A stretch of DNA of 48,987 nt from CAYGZC01 sp964354225 (GTDB lineage: Bacteria > Bacteroidota > Ignavibacteria > UBA10030 > SZUA-254). The stretch's first letter is position 1, and each line of letters opens with the position of its first letter. The DNA lies in the NCBI GenBank assembly GCA_964354225.1, contig CAYGZC010000326.1:1-48987 (forward strand). The letters run 5' to 3'. Below the pieces are notes generated by a model that did no database searches, was not told the origin of the DNA, and saw nothing but the letters and a program-made list of their open reading frames with translations. Both the position numbers and the translations under genes were made by a program. Shown one piece after another: positions 33,170 to 42,045 of the stretch.

Positions 33170-33553
33170 ATGGCAAAGTTGAAAATAGAAGATTTAGAAA
33201 AAATCGCCGAGCAAGCAAAGAGTAAAATGACTGTCAGAGAAGGTGCGGGTAGAGCAAAGATTACAGTCCATATGGGAACCTGCGGAATTGCAGCGGGTGC
33301 ACGAAAAATAATGGACACTTTTTTAAAAGAACTTGAAACAAATAAAGTCCATGATGTAATCATAACAAGCAGTGGCTGTGCTGGCTTATGCAACAAAGAG
33401 CCAATGGTAACGATTGAATTAAAAGGGCAGGCTCCTGTAAAATATATTGAACTTACGGAACAGAAGGCAAAAAAAATCTTTTCTGACCACGTCATGAAAG
33501 GCAAATTAGTGCAGGAATATGCATATGCAATCGGTAGCGAGAAAATTTTATAA
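33170..33553 (+). CDS. Thioredoxin-like [2Fe-2S] ferredoxin of the HydABC type
   Basis: 127 residues: HMGTCGIAAGARKIMDTF (about 35-52) and ITSSGCAGLCNKEPMVTI (about 65-82). Only three cysteines occur in the whole protein, as I recall is usual for the GTCGIAAGA subfamily, so the fourth cluster ligand is not obvious. It lies between nuoE and nuoF, the normal place for this small electron carrier in multimeric hydrogenases. Confidence 0.85.
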   Translation: MAKLKIEDLEKIAEQAKSKMTVREGAGRAKITVHMGTCGIAAGARKIMDTFLKELETNKVHDVIITSSGCAGLCNKEPMVTIELKGQAPVKYIELTEQKAKKIFSDHVMKGKLVQEYAYAIGSEKIL

Positions 33554-33577
33554 TAATTTACCGTAAAGGAACGAAAA

Positions 33578-35410
33578 ATGAAACCTTATCGAATTCAAGT
33601 AATGGTATGCTCAGGAACGGGATGTGTCTCTAACCACGCATTTGAGATTAAGGATGCGCTAGAAAAAGAAATCTCTAAAAATAACCTTCAGGCAGAAGCT
33701 GAGGTAATTACCACGGGCTGTAATGGATTCTGTGGTGCCGGACCATTAGCTGTCGTACAGCCGGATGGCATTTTCTATCAGCTTTTAAAGGTAAGCGATA
33801 TTCCCCAGCTGGTACAGGAACACTTTCTTAAAGGAAGACCGGTCAAGAAACTGATGTATGTTCCACCTGAAGAAAAAACTCCAATCCCCAAAATGTCTGA
33901 GATACCATTCTTCGCTGATCAAACGTTAATAGCGTTGCGGAATCGTGGGATGATCGATCCGGAAAAAATAGAAGATTATATTGCGCGCGGCGGATATAAA
34001 GCTCTGGCAAAGGTGCTTACATCAATGAAGCCTGATGAGGTTTTAGCTGAAATTAAAGCCTCGGGTTTGAGAGGAAGAGGCGGCGGTGGATTTCCAACTG
34101 GTGTCAAATGGGAATCTTGTAAGAAAGCGCATAGTGACATTAAATACGTTATCTGCAATGCTGATGAAGGTGATCCCGGTGCATTTATGGATAGAAGTAT
34201 CATTGAAGGCGATCCACACTCTGTCATTGAGGGAATGCTTATTGGTGCTTATGCAATTGAAAATGTGACTCAGGGATATATTTATGTAAGGATGCAGTAT
34301 CCCCTTGCAATCAGACGTTTTGAAATAGCTATCAAACAAGCCCGTGAATATGGGCTACTAGGGGAAAATATTTTTGATAAAGGATTTAACTTCGATATTG
34401 AAATTCGGAGGGGCGCAGGTGCTTTTGTTTGTGGTGAATCGACTGCCCTGATGGCTTCCATTGAGGGAAGACCTGGAGAGCCAAGAGCAAAATATATTCA
34501 CACTGTTGAACGTGGACTCTGGGATAAACCAACATGCCTGAACAATGTTGAAACTTGGGCAAATGTTCCTCAAATAATTTTAAGAGGCGCTAAATGGTTC
34601 TCAAGTATTGGAACAGGCGATGTTTCCGTTGATGCGTGGGGTGGAAGCAAAGGAACAAAAGTGTTTTCACTTGCTGGAAAAGTAGGCAATACAGGTCTTG
34701 TAGAAGTCCCTATGGGCATAACGCTGCGGGATATTATATTCAAAATCGGTGGTGGTATTAAGGATGGGAAAAAATTAAAAGCCGTACAAACCGGTGGACC
34801 ATCTGGTGGTTTTATCCCTGAAAGTATGCTCGATTTACCTGTTGATTATGAAGAACTTACCAAAGTCGGTTCTATGATGGGCTCTGGAGGCATGCTCGTG
34901 ACAGATGAAGATAATTGTATGGTGGATATGGCTAAATATTTCCTTAGTTTCACGCAGGACGAATCATGCGGAAAGTGCATCCCATGCCGTGAAGGAACGA
35001 AGAGAATGTTAGATATTTTAGATAATATCACAATGGGTAAAGGCAAAGAAGAAGATCTAGTGATGTTAGAAGAACTTTCAAGTCTGGTAGTGGAATCGTC
35101 GCTATGTGCATTGGGTGGATCCGCACCTAACCCTGTTCTTACAACGTTAAAATATTTCCGTGAAGAATATGAAGCACATGTTCATCAAAAGATATGTCCG
35201 GCCCATGTTTGTAAGGCACTAATAACATATGTCATCGATGAGAATGTATGCTTAGAAGTTGGCCACGGCTGCGATGTTTGTAGAAAACAGTGTGTTGACA
35301 AGGCAATCATCGGTGAAACGAAACAAACACACCGCATAGATCTTTCGAAGTGTGGTAAATGCGGAATCTGTTACGACGTTTGTAAATTTAATGCAATCCA
35401 CATCGAATAA
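33578..35410 (+). CDS. nuoF: NuoF / HydB-like NADH-binding FMN flavoprotein
   Basis: 610 residues. N-terminal [2Fe-2S] domain (C11, C16, C48, C52). NADH site GRGGGGFPTGVKWE (about 167-180), FMN site NADEGDPGAFMDRS (about 196-209), ESTALMASIEGRPGEPR (about 287-303), [4Fe-4S] CGKCIPCREGT (about 467-477) with Cys in SSLCALGG. The C-terminal extension has two FeS motifs, HGCDVCRKQCVDKAI and CGKCGICYDVCKFNAI. The N- and C-terminal extensions are those of bifurcating HydB subunits rather than complex I NuoF. It is the NAD(H) electron port of the complex. Confidence 0.93.
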   Translation: MKPYRIQVMVCSGTGCVSNHAFEIKDALEKEISKNNLQAEAEVITTGCNGFCGAGPLAVVQPDGIFYQLLKVSDIPQLVQEHFLKGRPVKKLMYVPPEEKTPIPKMSEIPFFADQTLIALRNRGMIDPEKIEDYIARGGYKALAKVLTSMKPDEVLAEIKASGLRGRGGGGFPTGVKWESCKKAHSDIKYVICNADEGDPGAFMDRSIIEGDPHSVIEGMLIGAYAIENVTQGYIYVRMQYPLAIRRFEIAIKQAREYGLLGENIFDKGFNFDIEIRRGAGAFVCGESTALMASIEGRPGEPRAKYIHTVERGLWDKPTCLNNVETWANVPQIILRGAKWFSSIGTGDVSVDAWGGSKGTKVFSLAGKVGNTGLVEVPMGITLRDIIFKIGGGIKDGKKLKAVQTGGPSGGFIPESMLDLPVDYEELTKVGSMMGSGGMLVTDEDNCMVDMAKYFLSFTQDESCGKCIPCREGTKRMLDILDNITMGKGKEEDLVMLEELSSLVVESSLCALGGSAPNPVLTTLKYFREEYEAHVHQKICPAHVCKALITYVIDENVCLEVGHGCDVCRKQCVDKAIIGETKQTHRIDLSKCGKCGICYDVCKFNAIHIE

Positions 35411-35425
35411 AAGTCAGGAGTAATT

Positions 35426-37189
35426 ATGGTCAACTTAAAAATAGATGATAAAGAAGTTCAAGTTGCAGAAGAAACCTCGATTCTAAAAGCTGCAGAAAAG
35501 GCTGGTATCTGGATCCCAACAATGTGCTACTCAGAATTGTTCGAACCATATGGCGTTTGCCGACTTTGCAGTGTTGAAGTTATTCGAGGAAAACGTTCCC
35601 GAATTGTAACCGCATGTAATTATCCGGTAAGAGAAGGAATTACAGTCCAAACAAATTCCCCGAAGGTTCAGTGGATCAGAAAACTCCTCCTGGAATTGAC
35701 GCTCTCCCGTTGGCCCAACGTCAAGGTAGTTAAAGATATGGCTGCACGGTTGGGCGTTGAAAAGCCAAGGATTGAGAGCTTGGAAAAAGATGAAGCCGAA
35801 AATGCATGCATTCTATGTGGCATGTGTGTTAATGTTTGCAGGGAAGTAGTTAAAGCGAGTGTTCTCGGTTTTGAAAGTCGTGGAATAAAACGTAAAGTAG
35901 TGCTTCCTTTTGGTGTTCAATCTGATGCATGTATCGTTTGTGGTGCCTGTGCACTGGTGTGTCCTACGGGACATATTAAAATGGTGCCGGAAGATTATAA
36001 GGGTAAAAAACCTGAATTCACGCTTGGACCTAAAACATCGATTTATGTTCCCACGATGCAAGGTATACCTCGTGTGCCTGTTATCGATGCTGAGTCATGC
36101 ATTCACTTCAAAACTGGCGGGTGCGAAACCTGTGCGAAGGTTTGTGAGCCTCATGCTATTGATTATGATATGAAAGATGAAATAGTAGAAATTGATGTCG
36201 GGCAAATTTTACTTTCAACTGGTTACGATATATTCGATGCCTCCAAGATGACTCAGTTTGGATATGGTCGATTGAATAATGTTTACAGCTCACTCGAATT
36301 CGAGATGATGCTTAGCTCTACCGGTCCAACAGGCGGTAAGGTTCTTACCAAAGACGGAAAAGAACCCCGATCTATCGCTATCGTTCATTGCGTAGGTTCC
36401 AGGGATGAAAATCATCATCCATACTGCTCTCGTGTTTGCTGTATGTATGCGCTCAAGTTTGCTCACCTCGTAAGTGATCGAACAGACGCAGAAATATATC
36501 AGTTCTATATAGATATGCGAGCATTCGGTAAAGGATATGAGGAATTTTACGTGCGTATTTTAGACGAAGGAGTCAAAGCTATTCGAGGGAAAGTCGCCGA
36601 GGTTTCAGAAGTCACGTCAACAGGAGAAAACAAAAATCAATTGATCGTTCGATGCGAGGATACATTAGCTGGAAAAATACTAGAAGTACCTGTTGATATG
36701 GTAATTCTTTGTAATGCAATTGAAGCTCGAAAGGATACCGATGCAATTCGCAGGCTTTTCTCAATCAGTAAAAGCCCGGATGGTTTCTTCCTCGAGCGGC
36801 ATCCCAAACTGGATCCAACTTCGACGATGAGTGATGGAATTTACATTGCCGGCTGCGCTCAGGGTCCGAAAGATATTCCTGATACAGTTGCGCAGGCAGG
36901 CTCAGCAGCAGCTCGTATCTTATCATATATTTCAAAAGGTGAAGTTGAAATCGATCCGGTTCGAGCTTGGATTGATGAGAAATACTGTGCCGGTTGTCGA
37001 ATCTGTAACAATCTGTGTCCATATACAGCTATCGACTTTATTTATGAAAAGAAGATTTCACAAGTTAATGATGTACTCTGCAAAGGATGTGGTACTTGTG
37101 TTGCGGCATGCCCAGCATCTGCAATTACAGGAAAGGGCTTCTCTGACGCACAGATCTATGCAGAGCTCGAAGGACTTTTAGAAATTTAG
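35426..37189 (+). CDS. HoxU/NuoG-like ferredoxin domain fused to the C-terminal half of HdrA
   Basis: 587 residues. Residues 1-80 form a [2Fe-2S] domain (C34, C45, C48, C64). The following His/Cys cluster of NuoG-like proteins is lost (SRWPNVKVVKD). Two [4Fe-4S] motifs follow at 128-138 and 169-179. From about residue 215 the protein is HdrA: C225, C233, C236, C240, then VEIDVGQILLSTGYDIFD, HCVGSRDENHHPYCSRVCC, FAD-cap IYIAGCAQGPKDIPDTVAQA, and C-terminal CAGCRICNNLCP and CKGCGTCVAACP. The HdrA part begins exactly where the separate N-terminal HdrA at 27983-28843 ends. The dinucleotide motif lies only in that other gene, so the two must meet to bind FAD. It joins the NuoEF arm to the Hdr arm and to MvhD. 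Confidence 0.88.
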   Translation: MVNLKIDDKEVQVAEETSILKAAEKAGIWIPTMCYSELFEPYGVCRLCSVEVIRGKRSRIVTACNYPVREGITVQTNSPKVQWIRKLLLELTLSRWPNVKVVKDMAARLGVEKPRIESLEKDEAENACILCGMCVNVCREVVKASVLGFESRGIKRKVVLPFGVQSDACIVCGACALVCPTGHIKMVPEDYKGKKPEFTLGPKTSIYVPTMQGIPRVPVIDAESCIHFKTGGCETCAKVCEPHAIDYDMKDEIVEIDVGQILLSTGYDIFDASKMTQFGYGRLNNVYSSLEFEMMLSSTGPTGGKVLTKDGKEPRSIAIVHCVGSRDENHHPYCSRVCCMYALKFAHLVSDRTDAEIYQFYIDMRAFGKGYEEFYVRILDEGVKAIRGKVAEVSEVTSTGENKNQLIVRCEDTLAGKILEVPVDMVILCNAIEARKDTDAIRRLFSISKSPDGFFLERHPKLDPTSTMSDGIYIAGCAQGPKDIPDTVAQAGSAAARILSYISKGEVEIDPVRAWIDEKYCAGCRICNNLCPYTAIDFIYEKKISQVNDVLCKGCGTCVAACPASAITGKGFSDAQIYAELEGLLEI

Positions 37190-37233
37190 ATTTTAGAAGA
37201 ACTAAACATGAACACTCAAATGGAGTAAAAACT

Positions 37234-37683
37234 ATGGAATTTGAACCAAGAATCGTCGCATTTTTCTGTAACTGGTGTACGTATACCGGAGCAGACCTTG
37301 CAGGGGTATCACGTTTGAAATCACCAGCGAATATTCGAGTTATTCGAACAATGTGCAGCGGGCGTGTTGATCCGTCCTTTATTTTAAAAGCATTCGATCT
37401 CGGCGCTGACGGTGTGCTCATTGGTGGATGCCATCCGGGTGATTGTCACTATACAGAAGGAAATTACAAAGCTCTGCGCAGGATCCATCTTCTAAAAAAG
37501 ATGCTGCAGTCTTTCGGTATCGATGAAAAGCGTCTTCGCTTAGAGTGGATTTCCGCGTCTGAAGGAGACGTTTATCAGCACGTTGCTACCGAGTTTACAC
37601 AATCTATTCGCTCGCTTGGACCACTTAATTGGAAACAACGAGTTGAAAAAAGATCTACAAGTGAACACGCGGTTGCAGTTTAA
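37234..37683 (+). CDS. mvhD: MvhD-like [2Fe-2S] linker between hydrogenase and HdrA
   Basis: 149 residues: AFFCNWCTYTGADLAG (about 8-23), RTMCSGRVDP (about 39-48) and IGGCHPGDCHYTEGN (about 67-81), all hallmarks of MvhD/FrhD delta. MvhD carries electrons from the MvhAG hydrogenase to HdrA. Its place between the HdrA C-half and the hydrogenase subunits is the classical order. Ribosome site GGAG 9 nt before the ATG. Confidence 0.92.
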   Translation: MEFEPRIVAFFCNWCTYTGADLAGVSRLKSPANIRVIRTMCSGRVDPSFILKAFDLGADGVLIGGCHPGDCHYTEGNYKALRRIHLLKKMLQSFGIDEKRLRLEWISASEGDVYQHVATEFTQSIRSLGPLNWKQRVEKRSTSEHAVAV

Positions 37684-37724
37684 ATATTGAATTCGTTATA
37701 ACAAAGAAAAATAAGGAATAACAT

Positions 37725-38696
37725 ATGGCAAAACCGAAATTAGCATTATATTGGGCAGCAAGCTGCGGTGGTTGCGAGATTGCTGTGCTGGACATCGAAA
37801 TAAAAATCCTTGATATTGCAGCGTTTTTCGATATCGTCTTTTGGCCCTGTGCAACAGACTTTAAGTATAAAGATGTTGAAGCAATGCCGGATAAAAGTAT
37901 AACGCTTTGCTTGTTCAACGGTTCTATCAGAAATTCAGAAAATGAAAAATTGGCAAAGCTCCTCAGAGCCAAATCTGTAGTCCTCGTTGCATTTGGATCC
38001 TGTGCCCATGAAGGCTGTATACCGGCACTGGCAAACCTTACTACAAAAGAAGCAATCTTTAAAACGGTTTATCTCGATACTCCGTCAACATATAATCCTG
38101 ATAAAATTTTCCCTCAGCCTATTACAAAAGTTAAAGAAGGTGAATTAGAAATTCCCGTCTTTTGGGAAAAGGTGAAGTCTTTAGATCAAGTTGTTGATGT
38201 CGACTATTACATTCCCGGGTGTCCTCCTCAATCGACTCAAGTAGCAGCAGTTATCGAGGCTGTTATCGATATTCTGAAAAATGGAAAACCACTTCCGCCG
38301 AAAGGTGCCATTCTCGGTGCAGGTGATAAGACGTGTTGCGATGAATGTCCGCGTGAAAGGAAAGAAAAGAAGATTAAACAATTCTATCGCCCCCATGAAA
38401 TATTAGCCGATCCGAATGAATGTCTGCTAGATCAGGGAATAATTTGTATGGGACCGGCAACAAGAAGCGGCTGCGGTGCGCTATGTGTTAAAGCAAATGT
38501 ACCGTGTCGTGGCTGTTATGGTCCTCCACCGAACGTTCACGATCAAGGCGCAAAAATGTTAAGTGCAATAAGTTCTGTAATCGATGCCCAAGATCCTGAT
38601 GAAATTGATAAAATTATAAATACTATTGCCGATCCAACGGGAACATTTTATCGTTTCAGCATGGCACATTCAACCTTGAAGATAGCAGACTTATAA
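37725..38696 (+). CDS. mvhG: Group 3c-type [NiFe] hydrogenase small subunit (MvhG-like)
   Basis: 323 residues: YWAASCGGCEIAVLD (about 7-21), VAFGSCAHEGCIPAL (about 88-102), YIPGCPPQSTQV (about 164-175), and a C-terminal FeS region CCDECPRERKEKK, ICMGPATRSGCGALC and CRGCYGPPPNV. It has no signal peptide and is cytoplasmic. It bridges the Ni-Fe site and MvhD. Assignment to group 3c rests on the partner genes and overall look; a tree is needed to confirm it. Confidence 0.9.
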   Translation: MAKPKLALYWAASCGGCEIAVLDIEIKILDIAAFFDIVFWPCATDFKYKDVEAMPDKSITLCLFNGSIRNSENEKLAKLLRAKSVVLVAFGSCAHEGCIPALANLTTKEAIFKTVYLDTPSTYNPDKIFPQPITKVKEGELEIPVFWEKVKSLDQVVDVDYYIPGCPPQSTQVAAVIEAVIDILKNGKPLPPKGAILGAGDKTCCDECPRERKEKKIKQFYRPHEILADPNECLLDQGIICMGPATRSGCGALCVKANVPCRGCYGPPPNVHDQGAKMLSAISSVIDAQDPDEIDKIINTIADPTGTFYRFSMAHSTLKIADL

Positions 38697-38738
38697 GAAA
38701 TGATCAGATTTTAATTTAATCCTTAAAGGAATTGAACT

Positions 38739-40214
38739 ATGAATGAATCAAATAAAAAACATATTAGCATTGACCCAATAACCAGGCTCGAAGGTCACGG
38801 GAAAATTGATATTTTTCTGAATGATGATGGTGAAGTTGAAAATTGTTACTTCGTTATCCCAGAGCTGAGAGGATTCGAGCAATTCTGCGTCGGTCGACCT
38901 GTTGAGGAAATGCCCCGCATAACAACCAGATTATGCGGGGTGTGTCCCGAAGCTCACCACATGGCATCAGCTAAAGCATGTGATGCTGTGTACCACATTG
39001 AGCCTCCGAGTGCTGGGAGAAAACTTCGTGAACTGTTATATAACGTTTTCTTCTCCGGTGACCATGCCCTTCACTTCTATGCGTTGGGTGGACCAGATTT
39101 CGTTGTAGGACCCGATGCACCGGCGGCTGAACGTAATATTCTTGGTGTTATTGCAAAAGTTGGTATCGAAATCGGAAAAAAGGTTATTCAACACAGGGCA
39201 CATCATTCTGCAATAATGGAACTGCTTGGTGGAAAGAAAATTCATCAGGTTACATCCATTCCTGGTGGTGTTTCAAAAGGACTTACAGAGGAAGAACGCA
39301 AAGGTGTTGAAGCGCGTGTTGTTGAGATGGTTGAATTTGGGAAGTTCACCATAAAAATCTTCGAAGATATCGTACTTAAAAATAAAGCATATGTTGATCT
39401 TATACTTAGCGATCCTTATTCACTGAAGATTTACTCTATGGGTTTGGTAGACGAAAAGAACCGGGTAAACTTCTATGATGGAAAAGTTAGAGTAGTCGAC
39501 TGTGATGGCAAAGAGTTTGTTAAATATTCACCAAAGGAATATGTTGAAAATATTGCTGAGCATGTTGAACCCTGGACATATTTAAAGTTTCCATTCTTAA
39601 AGAAAATTGGCTGGAAAGGATTTGTTGAGGGGAATGAAGGCAGTATTTATAGAGCGACGCCGCTTTCTCGTTTAAACGCCGCTGATGGTATGGCAACTCC
39701 ACTGGCACAAGCAGAATATGAAAGAATGTACAAAACCCTCGGTGGCAAACCGGTTCATGCTACTCTCGCAACTCACTGGGCACGCGTCATCGAGTTGCTG
39801 TATGCTGCCGAGCGGGCATTAGAGCTTGTTCGCGATCCTGAAATTACGAGTCCAAATTTCAGAACGATTCCAAAAGAAACTCCCACTGAGGGAGTCGGAA
39901 TCGTTGAAGCACCACGCGGCACGTTAACCCACCATTATGTAACTGATGAGCGTGGCATTCTGAAGAAGGTTAATCTCATCGTTGGAACAACAAACAATTA
40001 CGCACCCATCGCAATGTCGATTAAGAAAGCTGCTCAGGGATTGATTAAGAAGGGTGTTCAAGTAACCGATGGGATGCTGAATAAAATCGAGATGGCATTC
40101 CGCGCATACGACCCATGCTTTGGTTGTGCTACACACACACTACCCGGGCAGATGCCACTTGTGGTTCGCATCCACGATGTTAATGGTGAAGTAATCCAAG
40201 AAATTAAACGATAA
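38739..40214 (+). CDS. mvhA: Group 3c-type [NiFe] hydrogenase large subunit (MvhA-like)
   Basis: 491 residues: DPITRLEGHGKIDI (about 10-23), L1 motif RLCGVCPEAHHMAS (about 65-78), EAPRGTLTHHYV (about 387-398) and L2 motif DPCFGCATH (about 465-473). The 18-residue tail beyond the His is the substrate of a maturation protease, one of which is encoded 200 bp downstream. It oxidises H2 for the Hdr/NuoEF assembly. The last gene of the long collinear block before a structured gap. Confidence 0.93.
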   Translation: MNESNKKHISIDPITRLEGHGKIDIFLNDDGEVENCYFVIPELRGFEQFCVGRPVEEMPRITTRLCGVCPEAHHMASAKACDAVYHIEPPSAGRKLRELLYNVFFSGDHALHFYALGGPDFVVGPDAPAAERNILGVIAKVGIEIGKKVIQHRAHHSAIMELLGGKKIHQVTSIPGGVSKGLTEEERKGVEARVVEMVEFGKFTIKIFEDIVLKNKAYVDLILSDPYSLKIYSMGLVDEKNRVNFYDGKVRVVDCDGKEFVKYSPKEYVENIAEHVEPWTYLKFPFLKKIGWKGFVEGNEGSIYRATPLSRLNAADGMATPLAQAEYERMYKTLGGKPVHATLATHWARVIELLYAAERALELVRDPEITSPNFRTIPKETPTEGVGIVEAPRGTLTHHYVTDERGILKKVNLIVGTTNNYAPIAMSIKKAAQGLIKKGVQVTDGMLNKIEMAFRAYDPCFGCATHTLPGQMPLVVRIHDVNGEVIQEIKR

Positions 40215-40218
40215 AATT

Positions 40219-40353
40219 GTAGGTCGCTCGGCTGCCAATGGCATCGCTTCGTAACTGATCGACCTACTATAAAAACAAAGCCGGGAGGTAGTTCCACCAA
40301 ACCACCAGAAATAAGGCGATCAAGACAAATGGTCGACGACTCGACTTGTCGAG
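40219..40353 (+). other. Structured intergenic region after mvhA (two hairpins)
   Basis: GTAGGTCG (40219-40226) pairs with CGACCTAC (40260-40267) and encloses the small palindrome TGCCAATGGCA. A second hairpin CTCGAC-TT-GTCGAG lies at 40340-40353. The gap is richer in G+C than other intergenic DNA here. The first hairpin could be a terminator (TATAAAAA follows, no T-run). Function unknown. Confidence 0.45.
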
Positions 40354-40414
40354 CGAATAAGTCCTCTGCCGAATTATGAGGTACACTTTAAAAAAATTCC
40401 ATTATATTATAAAC

Positions 40415-40894
40415 ATGACAATTCGTAATCATAGCATTCTCGTTCTCGGTCTCGGCAATGACATACTTGGCGATGATGGTGTTGGCTTGCTTGCTGCCAG
40501 AGAACTTAAAAAACAAATTGAAAATTTACCCATTGATGTTCTCGAGACAGCATTAGCCGGTTTCGAGCTTTTAGATATGCTTCAAGGTTATGAAAAAGTT
40601 CTTATACTTGATGCTGTTGTCACAAAAAAACATCAACCCGGTACAGTGCTCGAGCTTTCAGCAGAGCAATTCAAACATGCAACAGCGGTTTCTCCACATT
40701 ATGGCGGACTGCCTGAAGTTCTGAAGCTTGCTGAAAAGCTGCAGATCGAGTTTCCAACCGATATTCGCATCCTCGCAGTTGAGATCGAGCCGCCTTATCA
40801 ATTAAGAGAGGGTTTAAGTTCGGTTATACAGAGTTCCATTTCAGATTTAATTCAGCGGGCAAAAGAAATCCTTCACAATTGGAATGTATCATAA
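40415..40894 (+). CDS. [NiFe] hydrogenase maturation endopeptidase (probably for the MvhA-like subunit)
   Basis: 159 residues from the ATG at 40415; an in-frame ATG at 40376 adds 13 residues that do not match the family. LVLGLGNDILGDDGVG (about 8-23) carries the Ni-binding acid, LILDAVVTKKHQPGTV (about 64-79) follows, and the His lies in AVSPHYGGLPEVLKLA (about 91-106). It removes the C-terminal peptide of a group 3 large subunit after nickel insertion. It opens the maturation gene group hypABFCDE. Confidence 0.88.
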   Translation: MTIRNHSILVLGLGNDILGDDGVGLLAARELKKQIENLPIDVLETALAGFELLDMLQGYEKVLILDAVVTKKHQPGTVLELSAEQFKHATAVSPHYGGLPEVLKLAEKLQIEFPTDIRILAVEIEPPYQLREGLSSVIQSSISDLIQRAKEILHNWNVS

Positions 40895-41035
40895 CCGATA
40901 TTGCCATTCTCATCTCAACTTTGAGAAAGAACCATCTATTGCTTACCTTTGATTATTAATATTCTTTAAAATCAATTCATTTTGTGACACTCTTTGAGAA
41001 GTGAGTGGCTTACTTATTGTTTATTTCAAATCAGT

Positions 41036-41380
41036 ATGCATGAAATGTCAGTTGCCCAAAATATTATTGAGATTGTCAAAGAACATATCCCGAAAGAAGC
41101 AGGGGAAAAAGTGAAAAGGATCCGATTAAAGATTGGTGAACTTTCGGGTGTTGTCCCTGATTCTCTTATCTTCTGTTTTGACATATTGAAGAACGGTTCG
41201 ACACTCCAAAACTCAGTTATTGACATTGAGTATATCCCGATTACTGCACAATGTCGTTCATGCAGCGAAACATCCAAATTGGGATACGGTATCTTCTTAT
41301 GCCCAAAATGCTACAGTAGTGATAACCTATTACTTACCGGTAATGAACTAAATATTGTTGAGATTGAATTAGAAGATTGA
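41036..41380 (+). CDS. hypA: HypA, nickel metallochaperone
   Basis: 114 residues from the ATG at 41036, giving the conserved start MHEMSVAQNIIEI in which His2 binds nickel; a start at 40994 would add 14 unrelated residues. Zn motif CRSC (about 79-82) and CPKC (about 96-99). It works with HypB to deliver Ni to hydrogenase large subunits. It is 10 nt from hypB. Confidence 0.93.
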   Translation: MHEMSVAQNIIEIVKEHIPKEAGEKVKRIRLKIGELSGVVPDSLIFCFDILKNGSTLQNSVIDIEYIPITAQCRSCSETSKLGYGIFLCPKCYSSDNLLLTGNELNIVEIELED

Positions 41381-41390
41381 AAGGAATCCG

Positions 41391-42041
41391 ATGAGTATTA
41401 TAACGATCGAGAGAAAAATATTAGCCAAGAATGATGAGATGGCCGGGATGAATCGTGAACTGTTCAAGAGAAAAAAAATATTTGCATTTAATCTTGTAAG
41501 CTCACCCGGTTCAGGAAAGACGAGCATTCTTGAGCGAACATTGGAACACCTCAACGGTAAAATAAGGATAGCTGTTATCGAGGGAGATGTGCAAACCGAC
41601 TTTGATGCACAGCGCGTTGCGAAGTATAATGTACCCGTGGTTCAGATTGTTACACGCGGCGGCTGCCACCTTGATGCACTACTCGTACAAGATGCTCTCA
41701 AGAAGATAAGTCTTCAGAACATTCAGATTCTTATCATTGAAAACGTTGGCAATCTTGTCTGTCCTGCAAATTATGATTTGGGTGAAGCGATGAAAGTTGT
41801 CATCGTCAGCACAACAGAGGGAGACGATAAACCATTGAAGTATCCGGGAATGTTCCTCAACGCATCAGCTTTAATCATCAATAAAACTGATCTACTGCCA
41901 TATGTGAATTGCAATCTCAAGCAACTTGAGCAAAACGCACTTCAGATTCATCCAGCACTAAAAATATTCGAAACATCTTGTACAACAAAAGCAGGGATCC
42001 TTGAATGGTGTGACTGGATTGTGAAACACATTCAGAAGTAA
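41391..42041 (+). CDS. hypB: HypB, GTPase for nickel insertion
   Basis: 216 residues: P-loop VSSPGSGKTS (about 37-46), IEGDVQTDFDAQRV (about 62-75), GGCHLDA (metal-site Cys/His, about 86-92), IENVGNLVCPANYDLGE (about 114-130) and INKTDLLP. No N-terminal His-rich stretch, so it does not store nickel. It partners HypA. The hypF ATG follows 4 nt after its stop. Confidence 0.94.
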   Translation: MSIITIERKILAKNDEMAGMNRELFKRKKIFAFNLVSSPGSGKTSILERTLEHLNGKIRIAVIEGDVQTDFDAQRVAKYNVPVVQIVTRGGCHLDALLVQDALKKISLQNIQILIIENVGNLVCPANYDLGEAMKVVIVSTTEGDDKPLKYPGMFLNASALIINKTDLLPYVNCNLKQLEQNALQIHPALKIFETSCTTKAGILEWCDWIVKHIQK

Positions 42042-42045
42042 TATA

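Noticed and set aside
40238..40253. GGCATCGCTTCGTA as a fourth sigma54-like site
   Set aside because: It lacks the TTGT half and lies inside a hairpin, so it does not fit the pattern.
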